A stretch of DNA of 64,000 bases from Brevundimonas vesicularis. GTDB taxonomy: Bacteria; Pseudomonadota; Alphaproteobacteria; Caulobacterales; Caulobacteraceae. The notes beneath the pieces were generated by a model. That model saw nothing but the letters and a program-made list of their open reading frames with translations, did no database searches and was not told where the DNA came from. Both the position numbers and the translations under genes were made by a program. The stretch lies in NCBI RefSeq assembly GCF_027886425.1, contig NZ_CP115671.1, positions 1,426,001 to 1,490,000 of the forward strand, read 5' to 3'. This document shows positions 1-8,283 of this stretch, in pieces (positions within the stretch are counted from its first letter, which is position 1; every line of letters starts with the position of its first letter).

Positions 1-640
1 CGGCGGCGACGCGCTGGGCAGTGGTGAAGTCGGGGTTGCGCAGGTTCAGGCGCACCTCGTTCATATTGGCCATCTGGAAGCCGGTCTCGCGCTCGACCAA
101 GGCGCCCGAAGCGATGCGGCCCGCAGTCGGCACGCCGCGCGTCACCGACGACCCCGAACCGCCAGACGCCGAGACGGCGCCGGTCTGGACCGAGCCTTGC
201 GCCACCGCATAGACCTGACCGTCCGCGCCTTGCAGGCTGGTGACAACCAGCGAACCGCCCAGCAGGCTCTTGGCGTCGCACATGGAGGCGACCGACACGT
301 CGATGCGCGAGCCGGGCGTGGCGAATGCGGGCAGGTCGGCCGTGACCATGACGGCGGCCATATTCTTGGTGTTGGCGTTGGCCCCGCGAATGTTGACGCC
401 CAGCCGCTCGGTCATGCCTTCCAACGACTGGCGGGTGAAGGGACAGTTGCGTAAGGAATCGCCCGTGCCGTTCAGCCCCATGACCATGCCGTAGCCGACC
501 AACTGGTTGCCGCGCACGCCCTCGACGGCGGCAATGTCCTTGATGCGCGATTGCGACTGGGCCAGCGCCGAGGTCGCGCCGCCGGCGACGACGAGCGTCG
601 CGGCGACTGAGGCGATCAGGCGGGCAGGCAGATTTTGCAT
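1..640 (-). CDS. flgI: Flagellar basal-body P-ring protein FlgI (partial)
   Basis: FlgI forms the periplasmic P-ring that, with the L-ring, acts as a bushing for the flagellar rod. The visible N-terminal part (about 213 residues; the C-terminus lies beyond the left edge) begins MQNLPARLIASVAATLVVAG, a signal peptide, and the mature part carries the family motifs SRIKDIAAVEGVRGNQLVGY and GMVMGLNGTGDS. The ATG at 640-638 is the natural start because the signal peptide begins there and a sigma-54 promoter lies just upstream. The gene is divergent from fliX, as known in Caulobacter. Identity is secure from sequence; the rest of the gene is unseen. Confidence 0.95.
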   Translation of the reverse strand, partial: MQNLPARLIASVAATLVVAGGATSALAQSQSRIKDIAAVEGVRGNQLVGYGMVMGLNGTGDSLRNCPFTRQSLEGMTERLGVNIRGANANTKNMAAVMVTADLPAFATPGSRIDVSVASMCDAKSLLGGSLVVTSLQGADGQVYAVAQGSVQTGAVSASGGSGSSVTRGVPTAGRIASGALVERETGFQMANMNEVRLNLRNPDFTTAQRVAA

Positions 641-675
641 CGGTCAGGCGTCCACGCAACGTTACGCCGTCATCC

Positions 676-692
676 GTGCGAGGATCGTGCCG
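676..692 (-). promoter_or_regulatory. Sigma-54 promoter of flgI
   Basis: Reading leftward the sequence is CGGCACGATCCTCGCAC. It has the invariant GG (691-690) and GC (679-678) separated by ten bases, and resembles the RpoN consensus TGGCACG-N4-TTGC with one mismatch in each block. The predicted transcription start is near 666, giving a leader of about 26 bases before flgI. Class III flagellar genes of Caulobacter are known to use sigma-54, which supports the call. Confidence 0.75.
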
Positions 693-744
693 GAGAATTA
701 ACGACGTGAATTCAATGCCGGTCGGCTTTTGACGGACATAGAAG

Positions 745-759
745 CGGCAGGATTTGCCG
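745..759. promoter_or_regulatory. FlbD/ftr-like enhancer palindrome
   Basis: CGGCAGGATTTGCCG has perfect five-base arms (CGGCA/TGCCG) around a five-base centre, like the ftr enhancer elements bound by FlbD in Caulobacter flagellar promoters. It sits roughly 80-93 bases upstream of the predicted flgI start, a usual distance for a sigma-54 activator. It also lies upstream of fliX, where FlbD could act as a repressor. The match is by eye to the known consensus. Confidence 0.55.
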
Positions 760-823
760 GGGCGTTAACCAAACAGTCATCGCCGCCCGTCATCCATGAT
801 TTCATGACGCGGAGCACCTGCAC

Positions 824-1249
824 ATGAAGGTTGTCGGCCCCAACGGCGTCAGCACGCCTGCCAGCACACGTCCGACGCGATCCGCCAGCGGTTTCTCGCT
901 GGGGCAGGCCGCATCTCCGTCCGCGCCCGCTGCAACGACCGCCAGCGCAGCAACCGGCGGGGTCTCTGACGTCTCGGCTTTGATGGCCCTTCAAGGTGTC
1001 GAGGGACCTCTGGAAAAGCGACGTCGCGCGATCCGGCGCGGCAGCGGTCTTCTGGATCGCCTTGACGAAATCAAGCTGGCCCTGCTGAACGGCGACGCCG
1101 ACGAGGGGGCGCTGGATCGCCTGGCGCGAAGCCTGCGCGAGGAGCGCGCCGACGATGACGACAAGGACCTGGGCGCCCTGCTGGATCAGATCGACCTGCG
1201 CGCTTCAGTCGAGCTGGCGAAGGCCGAAATGCGCCGCAACCGCCCCTGA
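824..1249 (+). CDS. fliX: Flagellar assembly regulator FliX
   Basis: FliX is a cytoplasmic regulator in Caulobacterales that couples completion of the early flagellar basal body to FlbD activity and hence to class III/IV flagellar transcription. The 141-residue protein has a disordered Ser/Thr/Ala/Pro-rich N-terminus (residues 1-45), then the conserved stretch VSALMALQGVEG followed by RRRAIRRGSGLLDRLDEIKL, and an acidic helical C-terminus with LDQIDLRASVELAK. Length matches the family. It is divergent from flgI, the known Caulobacter arrangement. A TTAACC half-site resembling a CtrA site lies at 765-770 upstream; that regulatory link is inferred. Confidence 0.9.
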   Translation: MKVVGPNGVSTPASTRPTRSASGFSLGQAASPSAPAATTASAATGGVSDVSALMALQGVEGPLEKRRRAIRRGSGLLDRLDEIKLALLNGDADEGALDRLARSLREERADDDDKDLGALLDQIDLRASVELAKAEMRRNRP

Positions 1250-1428
1250 TACGAAATAATCGTCTGACATCAGGCGGCTAAGCTTCGGCAGTGAGTGACT
1301 TTTGCCACTGTCAGGCGGTGAGTCGCCCTATTTCCATCACGGAATCGAGAACCGCGTTGCCGCGACTCGACGGGCTGATTATACGGCCATCTACGCCACA
1401 GGGGGGCGTGTTAGAGAGCGTGAGATCG

Positions 1429-1863
1429 ATGAGCGCCTTGGCGTCCGTTGTGTCCGACGAAACCGGCCAGTATCGGCCGTCTGACAGCGAGCCGTTCATG
1501 AACGAACGGCAGCAAGCTTATTTCAAGAAGAAGCTGCTGGCCTGGAAGGATGAAATCCTTCGCGAGTCCAAGGGTACGGTCGTCAATCTGAAGGCCGAGA
1601 CCGAAAACCACCCCGATCTGGTGGACCGGGCGTCTTCGGAATCTGATCGCGCGCTGGAGTTGCGCACCCGCGACCGCCAACGCAAGTTGATCTCCAAGAT
1701 CGACGACGCGCTGCGCCGGATCGAGGACGGCTCCTACGGCTACTGCGAGGACACGGGCGAACCCATCAGCCTGGGTCGTCTGGAAGCCCGTCCGACGGCG
1801 ACCCTGTCGGTCGAAGCCCAGGAACGCCACGAACGCCGCGAACGCGTTCACCGCGACGACTGA
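1429..1863 (+). CDS. dksA: RNA polymerase-binding transcription factor DksA (single-cysteine type)
   Basis: DksA inserts a coiled coil into the RNA polymerase secondary channel and, with ppGpp, adjusts transcription of ribosomal and amino-acid genes. The 144-residue product has the coiled coil with the tip motif DLVDRA (DxxDxA form) and the C-terminal globular motif GYCEDTGEPI followed by RLEARPTA. Classical DksA has four zinc-binding cysteines; here only the first remains (CxxT, then LSVEA in place of LCxxC), so zinc binding is unlikely. Single-cysteine DksA proteins are known in other alphaproteobacteria. The ATG at 1429 fits family length; an in-frame GTG at 1291 would add about 46 residues unlike the family. 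Confidence 0.9.
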   Translation: MSALASVVSDETGQYRPSDSEPFMNERQQAYFKKKLLAWKDEILRESKGTVVNLKAETENHPDLVDRASSESDRALELRTRDRQRKLISKIDDALRRIEDGSYGYCEDTGEPISLGRLEARPTATLSVEAQERHERRERVHRDD

Positions 1864-1939
1864 GGTTTAAGCCTTCCGCGCCTTGACTTCGCCGGGTTGC
1901 GGGGCGACCTAGCCGCCTCGCTTTCGAGGTCGTCTACCC

Positions 1940-3274
1940 ATGTCCGTCAAGGTTCGTTTCGCCCCGTCGCCCACGGGTAAGCTGCACGTCGGCAATGTCC
2001 GCACCGCCTTGGTGAACTGGATGTTCGCCAAGGGGCGGGGCGGGTCATTTGTGCTGCGCATCGACGACACCGACCTGGCGCGCTCCACGCCCGAGTTCGA
2101 ACAGGGAATCGAAGACGACCTGACTTGGCTGGGAATGCCGTGGGACGAGCGCTACAATCAGTCCAAGCGCTTCGATCGCTACGAAGAAGCGGCCGCCAGG
2201 CTGAAGGCGTCGGGGCGGCTTTATCCCGCCTATGAGACCGCTGACGAGTTGGACCGTCGGCGCAAGGTGCAACTGTCGCGCGGCCTGCCGCCGATCTATG
2301 ACCGCGCGGCGCTGGAACTGACCGAAGAGCAGAAGGCCGCTTACGAAGCCGAAGGGCGCCGCCCCCATTGGCGCTTCAAACTGGACGGCAAGCGCGTCGC
2401 CTGGGAAGACCTGGCGCGCGGTCATGCGGAGGTGGACACCGCCTCGATGTCGGACCCGGTGCTGATTCGCGAGGACGGTCTGTTCCTCTATACCCTGCCG
2501 TCGGTGGTCGATGACATCGATATGGCCATCACGCACATCATCCGGGGCGAGGATCACGTCACCAACACCGGGGCGCAGATCGAAATCTTCGAAGCGCTGG
2601 GCGCGACGGTTCCGGGGTTCGCCCACATGCCGTTGCTGGTCGGCGCCGACGGCGCCGCCTTGTCCAAGCGTCTGGGATCGCTGTCGATCAGTGACATGCG
2701 CGAACAAGGCTATGAGCCGATCGCGATCACCAGCCACCTCGGCCGGATCGGGACCTCTGATCCGCTGGAAGTCGGCGCCTCGGTGGACGCTCTGGGACAG
2801 AGCTTCGCCTTTTCCAAGATGGGCCGTTCGCCGGCGCGTTACGATACGGCCGATCTGGACCGACTAAACGCCCAAGCGCTGCACGTCATGGACTATGCGA
2901 CGGCGCAGCCGCGTCTTCAGGCTCTCGGCGCCGATCTGGGGGAAGCCTTCTGGAATACGGTGCGGGGCAATCTGATGAAGTTCGCCGACGTCGCGGACAT
3001 GGCGCAGATCGTCCGTGGTCCGATCCAACCCGTCATCGAAGATACGACCTTCATCGAAACGGCGCTGCGTCTGCTGCCGGAAGTGATCGACGAGAACGCC
3101 TGGTCGGCGTGGACCTCGGCCGTCAAGGCCGAGACGGGCGCCAAGGGCAAGGCGCTGTTCATGCCGCTGCGTCTGGCGCTGACGGGGCAGCAGCACGGGC
3201 CGGACATGGCGGCCATGGCGCCGCTGATCGGTCGCGAAACCATCCAGCGGCGTCTGAGAGGCGAGGCGGCCTAA
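1940..3274 (+). CDS. gltX: Glutamate--tRNA ligase
   Basis: Class I aminoacyl-tRNA synthetase that charges tRNA-Glu (in many alphaproteobacteria one of two GltX copies also or instead charges tRNA-Gln). The HIGH-equivalent is HVGN at residues 16-19 within APSPTGKLHVGN, and the KMSKS-equivalent is LSKR at residues 241-244 (ALSKRLGS). The 444-residue length fits the shorter alphaproteobacterial paralogue. The C-terminal anticodon-binding part is present and ends in QRRLRGEAA. The stop codon lies in the loop of a hairpin. Whether it is the discriminating or non-discriminating copy cannot be told from this window. Confidence 0.95.
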   Translation: MSVKVRFAPSPTGKLHVGNVRTALVNWMFAKGRGGSFVLRIDDTDLARSTPEFEQGIEDDLTWLGMPWDERYNQSKRFDRYEEAAARLKASGRLYPAYETADELDRRRKVQLSRGLPPIYDRAALELTEEQKAAYEAEGRRPHWRFKLDGKRVAWEDLARGHAEVDTASMSDPVLIREDGLFLYTLPSVVDDIDMAITHIIRGEDHVTNTGAQIEIFEALGATVPGFAHMPLLVGADGAALSKRLGSLSISDMREQGYEPIAITSHLGRIGTSDPLEVGASVDALGQSFAFSKMGRSPARYDTADLDRLNAQALHVMDYATAQPRLQALGADLGEAFWNTVRGNLMKFADVADMAQIVRGPIQPVIEDTTFIETALRLLPEVIDENAWSAWTSAVKAETGAKGKALFMPLRLALTGQQHGPDMAAMAPLIGRETIQRRLRGEAA

Positions 3275-3282
3275 GCCGCCTC
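3263..3282 (+). terminator. Hairpin spanning the gltX stop codon
   Basis: GAGGCGGC-CTAA-GCCGCCTC is a perfect eight-base-pair stem with the TAA stop in the four-base loop, followed by AATCAAATC. There is no good T tract, so it may act as a transcript-stabilising or weak terminating hairpin. Confidence 0.4.
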
Positions 3283-3289
3283 AATCAAA

Positions 3290-3583
3290 TCAAGCGTTGC
3301 ACACGGCCAGTTCGTCTGCGCTCAGGGCGACGCCCTTGTACGAGAAGGCGGTCACGGGACCGAACTTCTGAACCACGCGACGGCAGGCGCGCGTCGCGGG
3401 CTGTTCCGTGCCGCCTGCGGCGGTGCAGGTCGCGCCTTCGCAGGACCAACGAGCGCCGTCGATGATGGTGGCGCGTGCGGGCGCCTTGGCGGCGTCGGCC
3501 AGCGTCAGGCTGGTGGCGGCGGGGGCTTGGGCGACCGCAGGGGCGGCGGCGAACAGGGCGGCGGCGATCAGCAAAGCGCGCAT
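3290..3583 (-). CDS. Small secreted protein of unknown function
   Basis: A 97-residue protein I do not recognise by name. It starts MRALLIAAALFAAAPAVAQ, a clear signal peptide with an AQA cleavage region. The mature part holds four cysteines (WSCEG, ATCTA, RACRRVVQKFG and the near-terminal VCNA), suggesting two disulfides in the periplasm. The start at 3583 is chosen for the signal peptide and the upstream GGAGA; a longer frame upstream adds residues ahead of the signal. It is convergent with gltX and nothing nearby hints at its role. Confidence 0.7.
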   Translation of the reverse strand: MRALLIAAALFAAAPAVAQAPAATSLTLADAAKAPARATIIDGARWSCEGATCTAAGGTEQPATRACRRVVQKFGPVTAFSYKGVALSADELAVCNA

Positions 3584-3688
3584 CGAAAACTCTCCGAAAT
3601 GAAGAACGGCGTCATGCCGCTCCGCTCCCATGTCAGTTTTCCATAAAAACTGTCAAGACGCGCGCAGCGGATTGTGAGCGATGATCAC

Positions 3689-4294
3689 TTATCGATGATC
3701 ATGTTTCAATTGCGGCGCATCGCCGCCGGCCTGAACCTGCGCCATCGCCTCTTCGACGGTTTCGGCGACGGTCCAGGCGTCCAGGAACGACGGCGGCGTC
3801 ATTCCTTCTGCGACGCTATGCTTCATCAGGTCGAAGAAGCCATTCCAGAAGCCGTTCAGGTTCAGGAAGACGACCGGCTTGTGGTGCAGGTCCAGCCGCT
3901 TCCAGGACAGCAGCTCCACGACCTCTTCCAGGGTGCCGATGCCGCCGGGCGCGACCACGAAGGCGTCGGACTGGTCGTACATCAGTTGTTTGCGCTCATG
4001 CATCGAAGTGACGACGACAGTCTCGACGTCGTCGAACAGGCGTTCGCGGCTGCGCAGGAAAGCCGGCATGATGCCGACGACCCGGCCGCCCGCCTCATGC
4101 GCGCCACGCGCTGAGGCCCCCATCAGGCCCACGCCGCCGCCACCATAGACCAGCCGCCAGCCCGCCTCGGCCGCGACCTTGCCAAACGCGTAGGCCGCCT
4201 CGGTATAGGTGGGATCGGCGGTCTCGGAGGCGCCGCAGAACAGGCAGACGGAAGAGCCGTCGAACGGCAGGAACGAAACGGGGGGCAGGGACAT
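3689..4294 (-). CDS. LOG-family nucleotide 5'-monophosphate phosphoribohydrolase (TIGR00730)
   Basis: Rossmann-fold protein of the LONELY GUY/lysine-decarboxylase-like family. Characterised members hydrolyse AMP or cytokinin riboside monophosphates, releasing the base and ribose 5-phosphate. The 201-residue product has the defining PGGIGTLEE motif at residues 116-124, the substrate-contact stretch SMHERKQLM at 97-105, and the nucleotide-binding loop YGGGGVGLMG at 50-59. The start at 4294 gives normal family length with GAGG upstream. Old annotations of this family as lysine decarboxylase are not supported. The substrate in this organism is unknown. Confidence 0.88.
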   Translation of the reverse strand: MSLPPVSFLPFDGSSVCLFCGASETADPTYTEAAYAFGKVAAEAGWRLVYGGGGVGLMGASARGAHEAGGRVVGIMPAFLRSRERLFDDVETVVVTSMHERKQLMYDQSDAFVVAPGGIGTLEEVVELLSWKRLDLHHKPVVFLNLNGFWNGFFDLMKHSVAEGMTPPSFLDAWTVAETVEEAMAQVQAGGDAPQLKHDHR

Positions 4295-4405
4295 GGAGCC
4301 TCGAAGAAAACGAATAGGCGGCCTGGCCATGGCCAAACCGACGGCGCTCAAGCTAACACAGGCTCGAGCCGCTGGGTCGCCAGTCCTATATCGTAGAGGC
4401 GCAGG

Positions 4406-5128
4406 ATGAAACGTCGGATGATGGTCGCGTGTGTCGCGGTCCTGGCTGCCGCAGCCTGTTCCGATCAGCAGGGCGGCGTGGCGGGGCCGACGGGCGCCGA
4501 CGAGGCCTCGCCCTGGGTTCGCCCGCCCCAGATTGATGGCGTGATGCGCGACGGCGGCGTTCTGGTGCTGCGCGGCGGGGCGGGGCCCAATGCGCGCGTC
4601 GTGCTGCGTGCGCCGGATACTGCGGCCGTGGCGACGACGGCGGACGGCGCGGGGCGGTTCGAACTGCGACTGCCGCCTTTGAGCGGCGATGTGCGCTTCA
4701 CGCCTGAGGTGCAGGTGGGCGAGGACGCCGCCGTCTCGCCGGAGACCCTGGTGGTGATCCAGGGCGGGGCCGGTCCCGTCGCCCTGATTGCAGCAGGCCA
4801 GCCGACGGTTCGGCTCGATGGCAGCGAGGGGCTGGATGCGGTGGATTCGGACGGTGCGACTCTGATGGCTTCAGGCCGGACGAATGGGGCGGCTCCCTCG
4901 GTCAATATCAACGGCGCAGATATGGTGCCGACGGCGATCGGACGCGGCCGCTGGCGAGCCGTCATCGGACAGTCCGGTCCGGCGACGATCACGGTGAATG
5001 GAAACAGCTTCGACTATCCGGGCATGGGTGCGGCTGGCGGCTTCGTCGTCGAGCGGGCGGGGGCGGGCTGGCGGATCACATGGCCCGTCGATCCAGCGGG
5101 ACGTCAGACGACATGGTTGCCGGACTGA
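4406..5128 (+). CDS. Putative lipoprotein with beta-rich domains
   Basis: A 240-residue protein without a recognised family. The N-terminus MKRRMMVACVAVLAAAACSD is a lipoprotein signal with a lipobox ending at C18, and S-D follows. The remainder is rich in Gly, Val and Asp with alternating hydrophobic pattern (GGVLVLRGGAGPNARVVLRA, then GRFELRLPP), which reads like Ig-like or carboxypeptidase-regulatory beta-sandwich units. That fold is an inference. It stands alone between a divergent LOG gene and a strong terminator, so it is probably transcribed as a single gene. Confidence 0.7.
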   Translation: MKRRMMVACVAVLAAAACSDQQGGVAGPTGADEASPWVRPPQIDGVMRDGGVLVLRGGAGPNARVVLRAPDTAAVATTADGAGRFELRLPPLSGDVRFTPEVQVGEDAAVSPETLVVIQGGAGPVALIAAGQPTVRLDGSEGLDAVDSDGATLMASGRTNGAAPSVNINGADMVPTAIGRGRWRAVIGQSGPATITVNGNSFDYPGMGAAGGFVVERAGAGWRITWPVDPAGRQTTWLPD

Positions 5129-5206
5129 AGGCGCTTAACGATCTGGAAACCATTTCGGTTAAGGAATGGGCCGTCCTCAGGGACACCATCACCGAACCTG
5201 CTTGCA

Positions 5207-5235
5207 GCCCGGCGCCCCCGCCGGGCTTCTTTTTT
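5207..5235 (+). terminator. Rho-independent terminator after the lipoprotein gene
   Basis: GCCCGGCG-CCCC-CGCCGGGC (5207-5226) is a perfect eight-pair GC stem followed by TTCTTTTTT. It lies between the lipoprotein gene and the convergent mnh operon, and the T tract shows it terminates rightward transcription. Confidence 0.85.
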
Positions 5236-5245
5236 CGCCGGCCAA

Positions 5246-5587
5246 TCAGCCCTTTCTCGGCGTGTCTTCGGCGCCCTCGGTGCGATCGCGGAACAGGGCG
5301 GCGCGGGCGAGCAGGATAAGGGTGACCGGCGTCGTGACCGTCAGGAACAGGCCGATCAGGATTTCGCGCGGCATGAAACGCCGCTCGACGGTCGTGAACC
5401 AGACGATCGACGCCAGCAGGACCAGGGCCATGCCCAGCGTGGCGCCAAGCGTCGGGGCATGGACGCGCTCATAGAAGGTCTTCAGCCGAACCAGCCCAAC
5501 CACGCCCAGTAGCGAGAGGGCCGAGCCGATTACGGCCAGGGCCACGACAATGATAGCGGCCCATGCGGGAACGTCAGCTTGGGTCAT
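5246..5587 (-). CDS. mnhG: Mrp/Mnh cation/proton antiporter subunit G
   Basis: MnhG/MrpG/PhaG is a small membrane subunit of the multi-subunit antiporter that exchanges Na+ or K+ for protons across the inner membrane. The 113 residues contain three hydrophobic segments, with the family signature LVRLKTFYERVHAPTLGATL between the first and second. It is the last gene of the operon and overlaps mnhF by four bases (ATGA junction), showing translational coupling. Length and motif are typical. Confidence 0.92.
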   Translation of the reverse strand: MTQADVPAWAAIIVVALAVIGSALSLLGVVGLVRLKTFYERVHAPTLGATLGMALVLLASIVWFTTVERRFMPREILIGLFLTVTTPVTLILLARAALFRDRTEGAEDTPRKG

Positions 5588-5865
5588 TCAATCACCTCGC
5601 CGCGCATCAGGAACTTGGCCAGGGCCACGGTGGCGGCGAAGCCCAGCATGCCGATCACCAAGGCGGCCTCGAAATAGAGCTGGCTGTTGGTGCGGATGCC
5701 GAACACCACCACCAGCAGCATGCTGTTCAGATAAAGCGTGTCCATGCCCAGGACGCGATCCTGGGCGCGCGGACCGTGAATGATCCGCCATGCCGCCAAG
5801 CCCATGGCGCAGGTCAGCATCAGCTGGGCCAGACCCAGACCCCAGGTCAGCACCGCCGCCGTCAT
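5584..5865 (-). CDS. mnhF: Mrp/Mnh cation/proton antiporter subunit F
   Basis: MnhF is a short three-helix membrane subunit of the Mrp complex; the homologue has been linked to cation and cholate handling in Bacillus. The 93-residue protein shows GPRAQDRVLGMDTLYLNSM between the first two helices, the characteristic family segment with an RVLG(M)D core. Its start overlaps the mnhE stop and its end overlaps mnhG, so the genes are coupled. Confidence 0.92.
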   Translation of the reverse strand: MTAAVLTWGLGLAQLMLTCAMGLAAWRIIHGPRAQDRVLGMDTLYLNSMLLVVVFGIRTNSQLYFEAALVIGMLGFAATVALAKFLMRGEVIE

Positions 5866-6350
5866 TCGAAAATCTCCATCAGCCGGCGCTCGTAGCGATC
5901 CTTGATCAGCCGCACCCAGGTCTCTTCATCCACGAGATCCAGCACGTGCAGCAGCAGACGGCCGGTGGCGGACTCATACTCGACCCACAAGGTGCCAGGC
6001 GTCGAGGTGATAATGATGGCCAGGACCGCCAGGCCATATCGGTCGCGCAGGTCCAACGGGATGTGGATGAAGCCGGATGTGCGCTCATGTCGTCGCCGCC
6101 CCAGAATGATGTGCGACACCGCCCAGTTGGAGCGCACGATGTCGCCGATGACGTCGATGGCGAGGCGCATTATGGCCATCGGCGCCTTCACCCGCACGCG
6201 ATCCACGCCCAGCGCCAACATGATGATCGGCGCCAGCAGGGCCAGCAGCACCGCGAGCGCCAGGGAAGGCGGCGCGACCGAGGCGCTGAGCAGGATTGAG
6301 GCGACGAACAGGCCGAGTGACAGGATGGGGTAGGGGAGGACGCGTCTCAT
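5862..6350 (-). CDS. mnhE: Mrp/Mnh cation/proton antiporter subunit E
   Basis: MnhE is required for assembly of the Mrp antiporter. The 162 residues begin with two close hydrophobic segments (LSLGLFVASILLSASV and ALAVLLALLAPIIMLALGV) and continue with a cytoplasmic domain holding the family pattern TSTPGTLWVEYE and LLLHVLDLVDEETW. It overlaps both neighbours by four bases. Slightly acidic/basic tail DRYERRLMEIFE closes the protein. Confidence 0.92.
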   Translation of the reverse strand: MRRVLPYPILSLGLFVASILLSASVAPPSLALAVLLALLAPIIMLALGVDRVRVKAPMAIMRLAIDVIGDIVRSNWAVSHIILGRRRHERTSGFIHIPLDLRDRYGLAVLAIIITSTPGTLWVEYESATGRLLLHVLDLVDEETWVRLIKDRYERRLMEIFE

Positions 6351-7942
6351 CGACCCCCCCTGCCCAAGACCGCTTGGATATAGCCTTGCGGGTCAGCCAG
6401 CCACGCCGCCGTGTGGTCGGTGTAGATCAACGCGGAGCCAGCGAAGATGGCCAGGAACACGCAGGTGCCGAGCAGGGTTGCGACCGCCGTCAGCTCGGCC
6501 GCACCCACCACGAAAGCCGGCGCATCTTCGTCGCGCGTCCAGATCGCGCCGACCCCTAGGCGGGTCAGGCCGATCAAGGCGCCGAGGCTGGACACGGAAA
6601 GCACGGCGACCAGCGTCCAGGCCGCCGCATCGCCAACGCCGACCAAGGCGCTGATCATAGAAAGTTTCCCGACGAAGCCGGCCAAAGGCGGCAGGCCGGC
6701 AACCATCAGGGTGCAGATCAGAAAGGCCCCGCCCAGGGCCGCGACGGCCGCCGGAATGACCAGGCCCGGCTCGTTGCGCTCTTCGTCGTCGAACGGATCA
6801 CGATATTCGTCATCGAAAACAGCGCGCGCCTCTCCGACATCGGATTCTCGCCCTCGCTGGAGGATCTCGGCCAGCAGAAACAGGGCTGCGCAGGCCAGGG
6901 TGGAGCCGATCAGGTAAAAGAGCGCGCCGCTGAGGGTCGCCGCATCGCCGACGCCCAGGCTGGCCAGAACGGTGCCGGAGGAAATCATCACGCCGAACCC
7001 GGCGGCGCGCGACAGATCGCGAGAGGCGATCAGGCCGAACGTGCCGAACGCTATGGTCGCCAGTCCGCCGACGAACAGCCAAGTCAGGCCAAATCCGGCC
7101 GAGGCGCCCGCGTCGGCGCCGAACAGCAGCAGACTAAGGCGGATGACCACATAGACCCCGACCTTGGACAGGATGGCGAAGACCGCCGCCGCCGGCGCGC
7201 TGGCTGCCGAATAGGTCGGGGTCAGCCAGAACCCCAAGGGCCACATGGCGCACTTGATCAGAAAGGCCGTGCCCAGCACCGCCGCTCCGATATGAAACAG
7301 TCCCAGGTCATCCGCTGAGACGGTCGCAACCCGCGTCGCAACATCCGCCATGTTCAGCGTGCCGGTCACCCCGTAGATCAGGCTGACGCCGATCAGGAAC
7401 AGCAAGGACGCGGTCAGATTGACGGCGATATAGATCACGCCCGCTCGCACACGCGCCTCGCCCGACCCATGCAGGGCCAGTCCGTACGAGGCGGCCAGCA
7501 TGATCTCGAAAAAGACGAACAGGTTGAACAGGTCGCCGGTCAGCAGGGCGCCGTTCACCCCCATGATGAGAAGCAGGAACAGGGCGTGGAAGCGCGGCCC
7601 CGCCCGGTCCCATCGCGCCAAGGCGAAGATCAGGGCGCATCCGCCCAAAACGCTGGTCAGCGCGACCATCATCGTCGACAGCCGGTCGGCCACCAGGACG
7701 ATGCCGTAGGGCGCAGCCCACGATCCCAGGCGATAGACCCGCGCAGTATCGCCGCCGCCCACGGCGCCGTTTGCGCTTTCGTGCAGCAGAACCAAGGCCA
7801 TGATCAGAATGGCGGCCATAGCGCTCAAGCTGAGCGCCGCCTTCAGCGTTCGGCGACGCTCGTCCAGCAGCAGCATGGCTGAGGCGATGATCATCGGCAG
7901 GACGATGGGGCCGATGATCAGATGGGCGTTCCAGTCGATCAT
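6347..7942 (-). CDS. mnhD: Mrp/Mnh cation/proton antiporter subunit D
   Basis: MnhD resembles proton-pumping subunits NuoM/NuoN of respiratory complex I and is one of two large ion-conducting subunits. The 531-residue polytopic protein carries the conserved helix-5 glutamate in LFVFFEIMLAASYGLAL and the helix-7 lysine region FLIKCAMWPLGFWL. A cytoplasmic loop rich in acid residues (DDEYRDPFDDEERNEP, about residues 385-400) is longer than expected for this family and may be a lineage insertion. Overlaps mnhC and mnhE by four bases. Confidence 0.93.
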   Translation of the reverse strand: MIDWNAHLIIGPIVLPMIIASAMLLLDERRRTLKAALSLSAMAAILIMALVLLHESANGAVGGGDTARVYRLGSWAAPYGIVLVADRLSTMMVALTSVLGGCALIFALARWDRAGPRFHALFLLLIMGVNGALLTGDLFNLFVFFEIMLAASYGLALHGSGEARVRAGVIYIAVNLTASLLFLIGVSLIYGVTGTLNMADVATRVATVSADDLGLFHIGAAVLGTAFLIKCAMWPLGFWLTPTYSAASAPAAAVFAILSKVGVYVVIRLSLLLFGADAGASAGFGLTWLFVGGLATIAFGTFGLIASRDLSRAAGFGVMISSGTVLASLGVGDAATLSGALFYLIGSTLACAALFLLAEILQRGRESDVGEARAVFDDEYRDPFDDEERNEPGLVIPAAVAALGGAFLICTLMVAGLPPLAGFVGKLSMISALVGVGDAAAWTLVAVLSVSSLGALIGLTRLGVGAIWTRDEDAPAFVVGAAELTAVATLLGTCVFLAIFAGSALIYTDHTAAWLADPQGYIQAVLGRGGR

Positions 7943-8283
7943 GCGTCCGGCTCCTTGCCATCGACATGGTCGCTGCCGGTGATGCCGCGCGCGGCCAGAA
8001 TGACAACCAGGAACAGCGCGGTCAGGGCGAAGCTGATGACGATCGCGGTCAGGACCAGCGCCTGCGGCGTCGGGTCGGTGTAGCGCGCCGGGTCGGAGAC
8101 CTCGCCCGCCAGCACCGGCGGCGCGCCCGACCTCAGCCGTCCCATGGCGAAGATGAAGATATTGACCGCATAGGACAGCAGCGACAGCCCCATGATCACC
8201 TGAAAGGTGCGCGGGCGCAGCAGCAGCCAGACACCGGAGGCCGACAGCACGCCGATGGCGAGGGCGAGAACCAGCTCCATCAT
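7939..8283 (-). CDS. mnhC: Mrp/Mnh cation/proton antiporter subunit C
   Basis: MnhC is a NuoK-like three-helix subunit of the antiporter. The 114 residues include the family pattern LRPRTFQVIMGLSLLSYAVN and the C-terminal TPQALVLTAIVISFALTALF. Two consecutive ATG codons (8283 and 8280) make the exact start ambiguous by one residue; both overlap the mnhAB stop, indicating coupling. A longer upstream frame lies inside mnhAB and is not real. Confidence 0.92.
   Translation of the reverse strand: MMELVLALAIGVLSASGVWLLLRPRTFQVIMGLSLLSYAVNIFIFAMGRLRSGAPPVLAGEVSDPARYTDPTPQALVLTAIVISFALTALFLVVILAARGITGSDHVDGKEPDA

Noticed and set aside
1291..1428. GTG-start N-terminal extension of DksA
   Set aside because: The added residues do not resemble the family and the frame lacks an SD there; the ATG at 1429 gives normal length.
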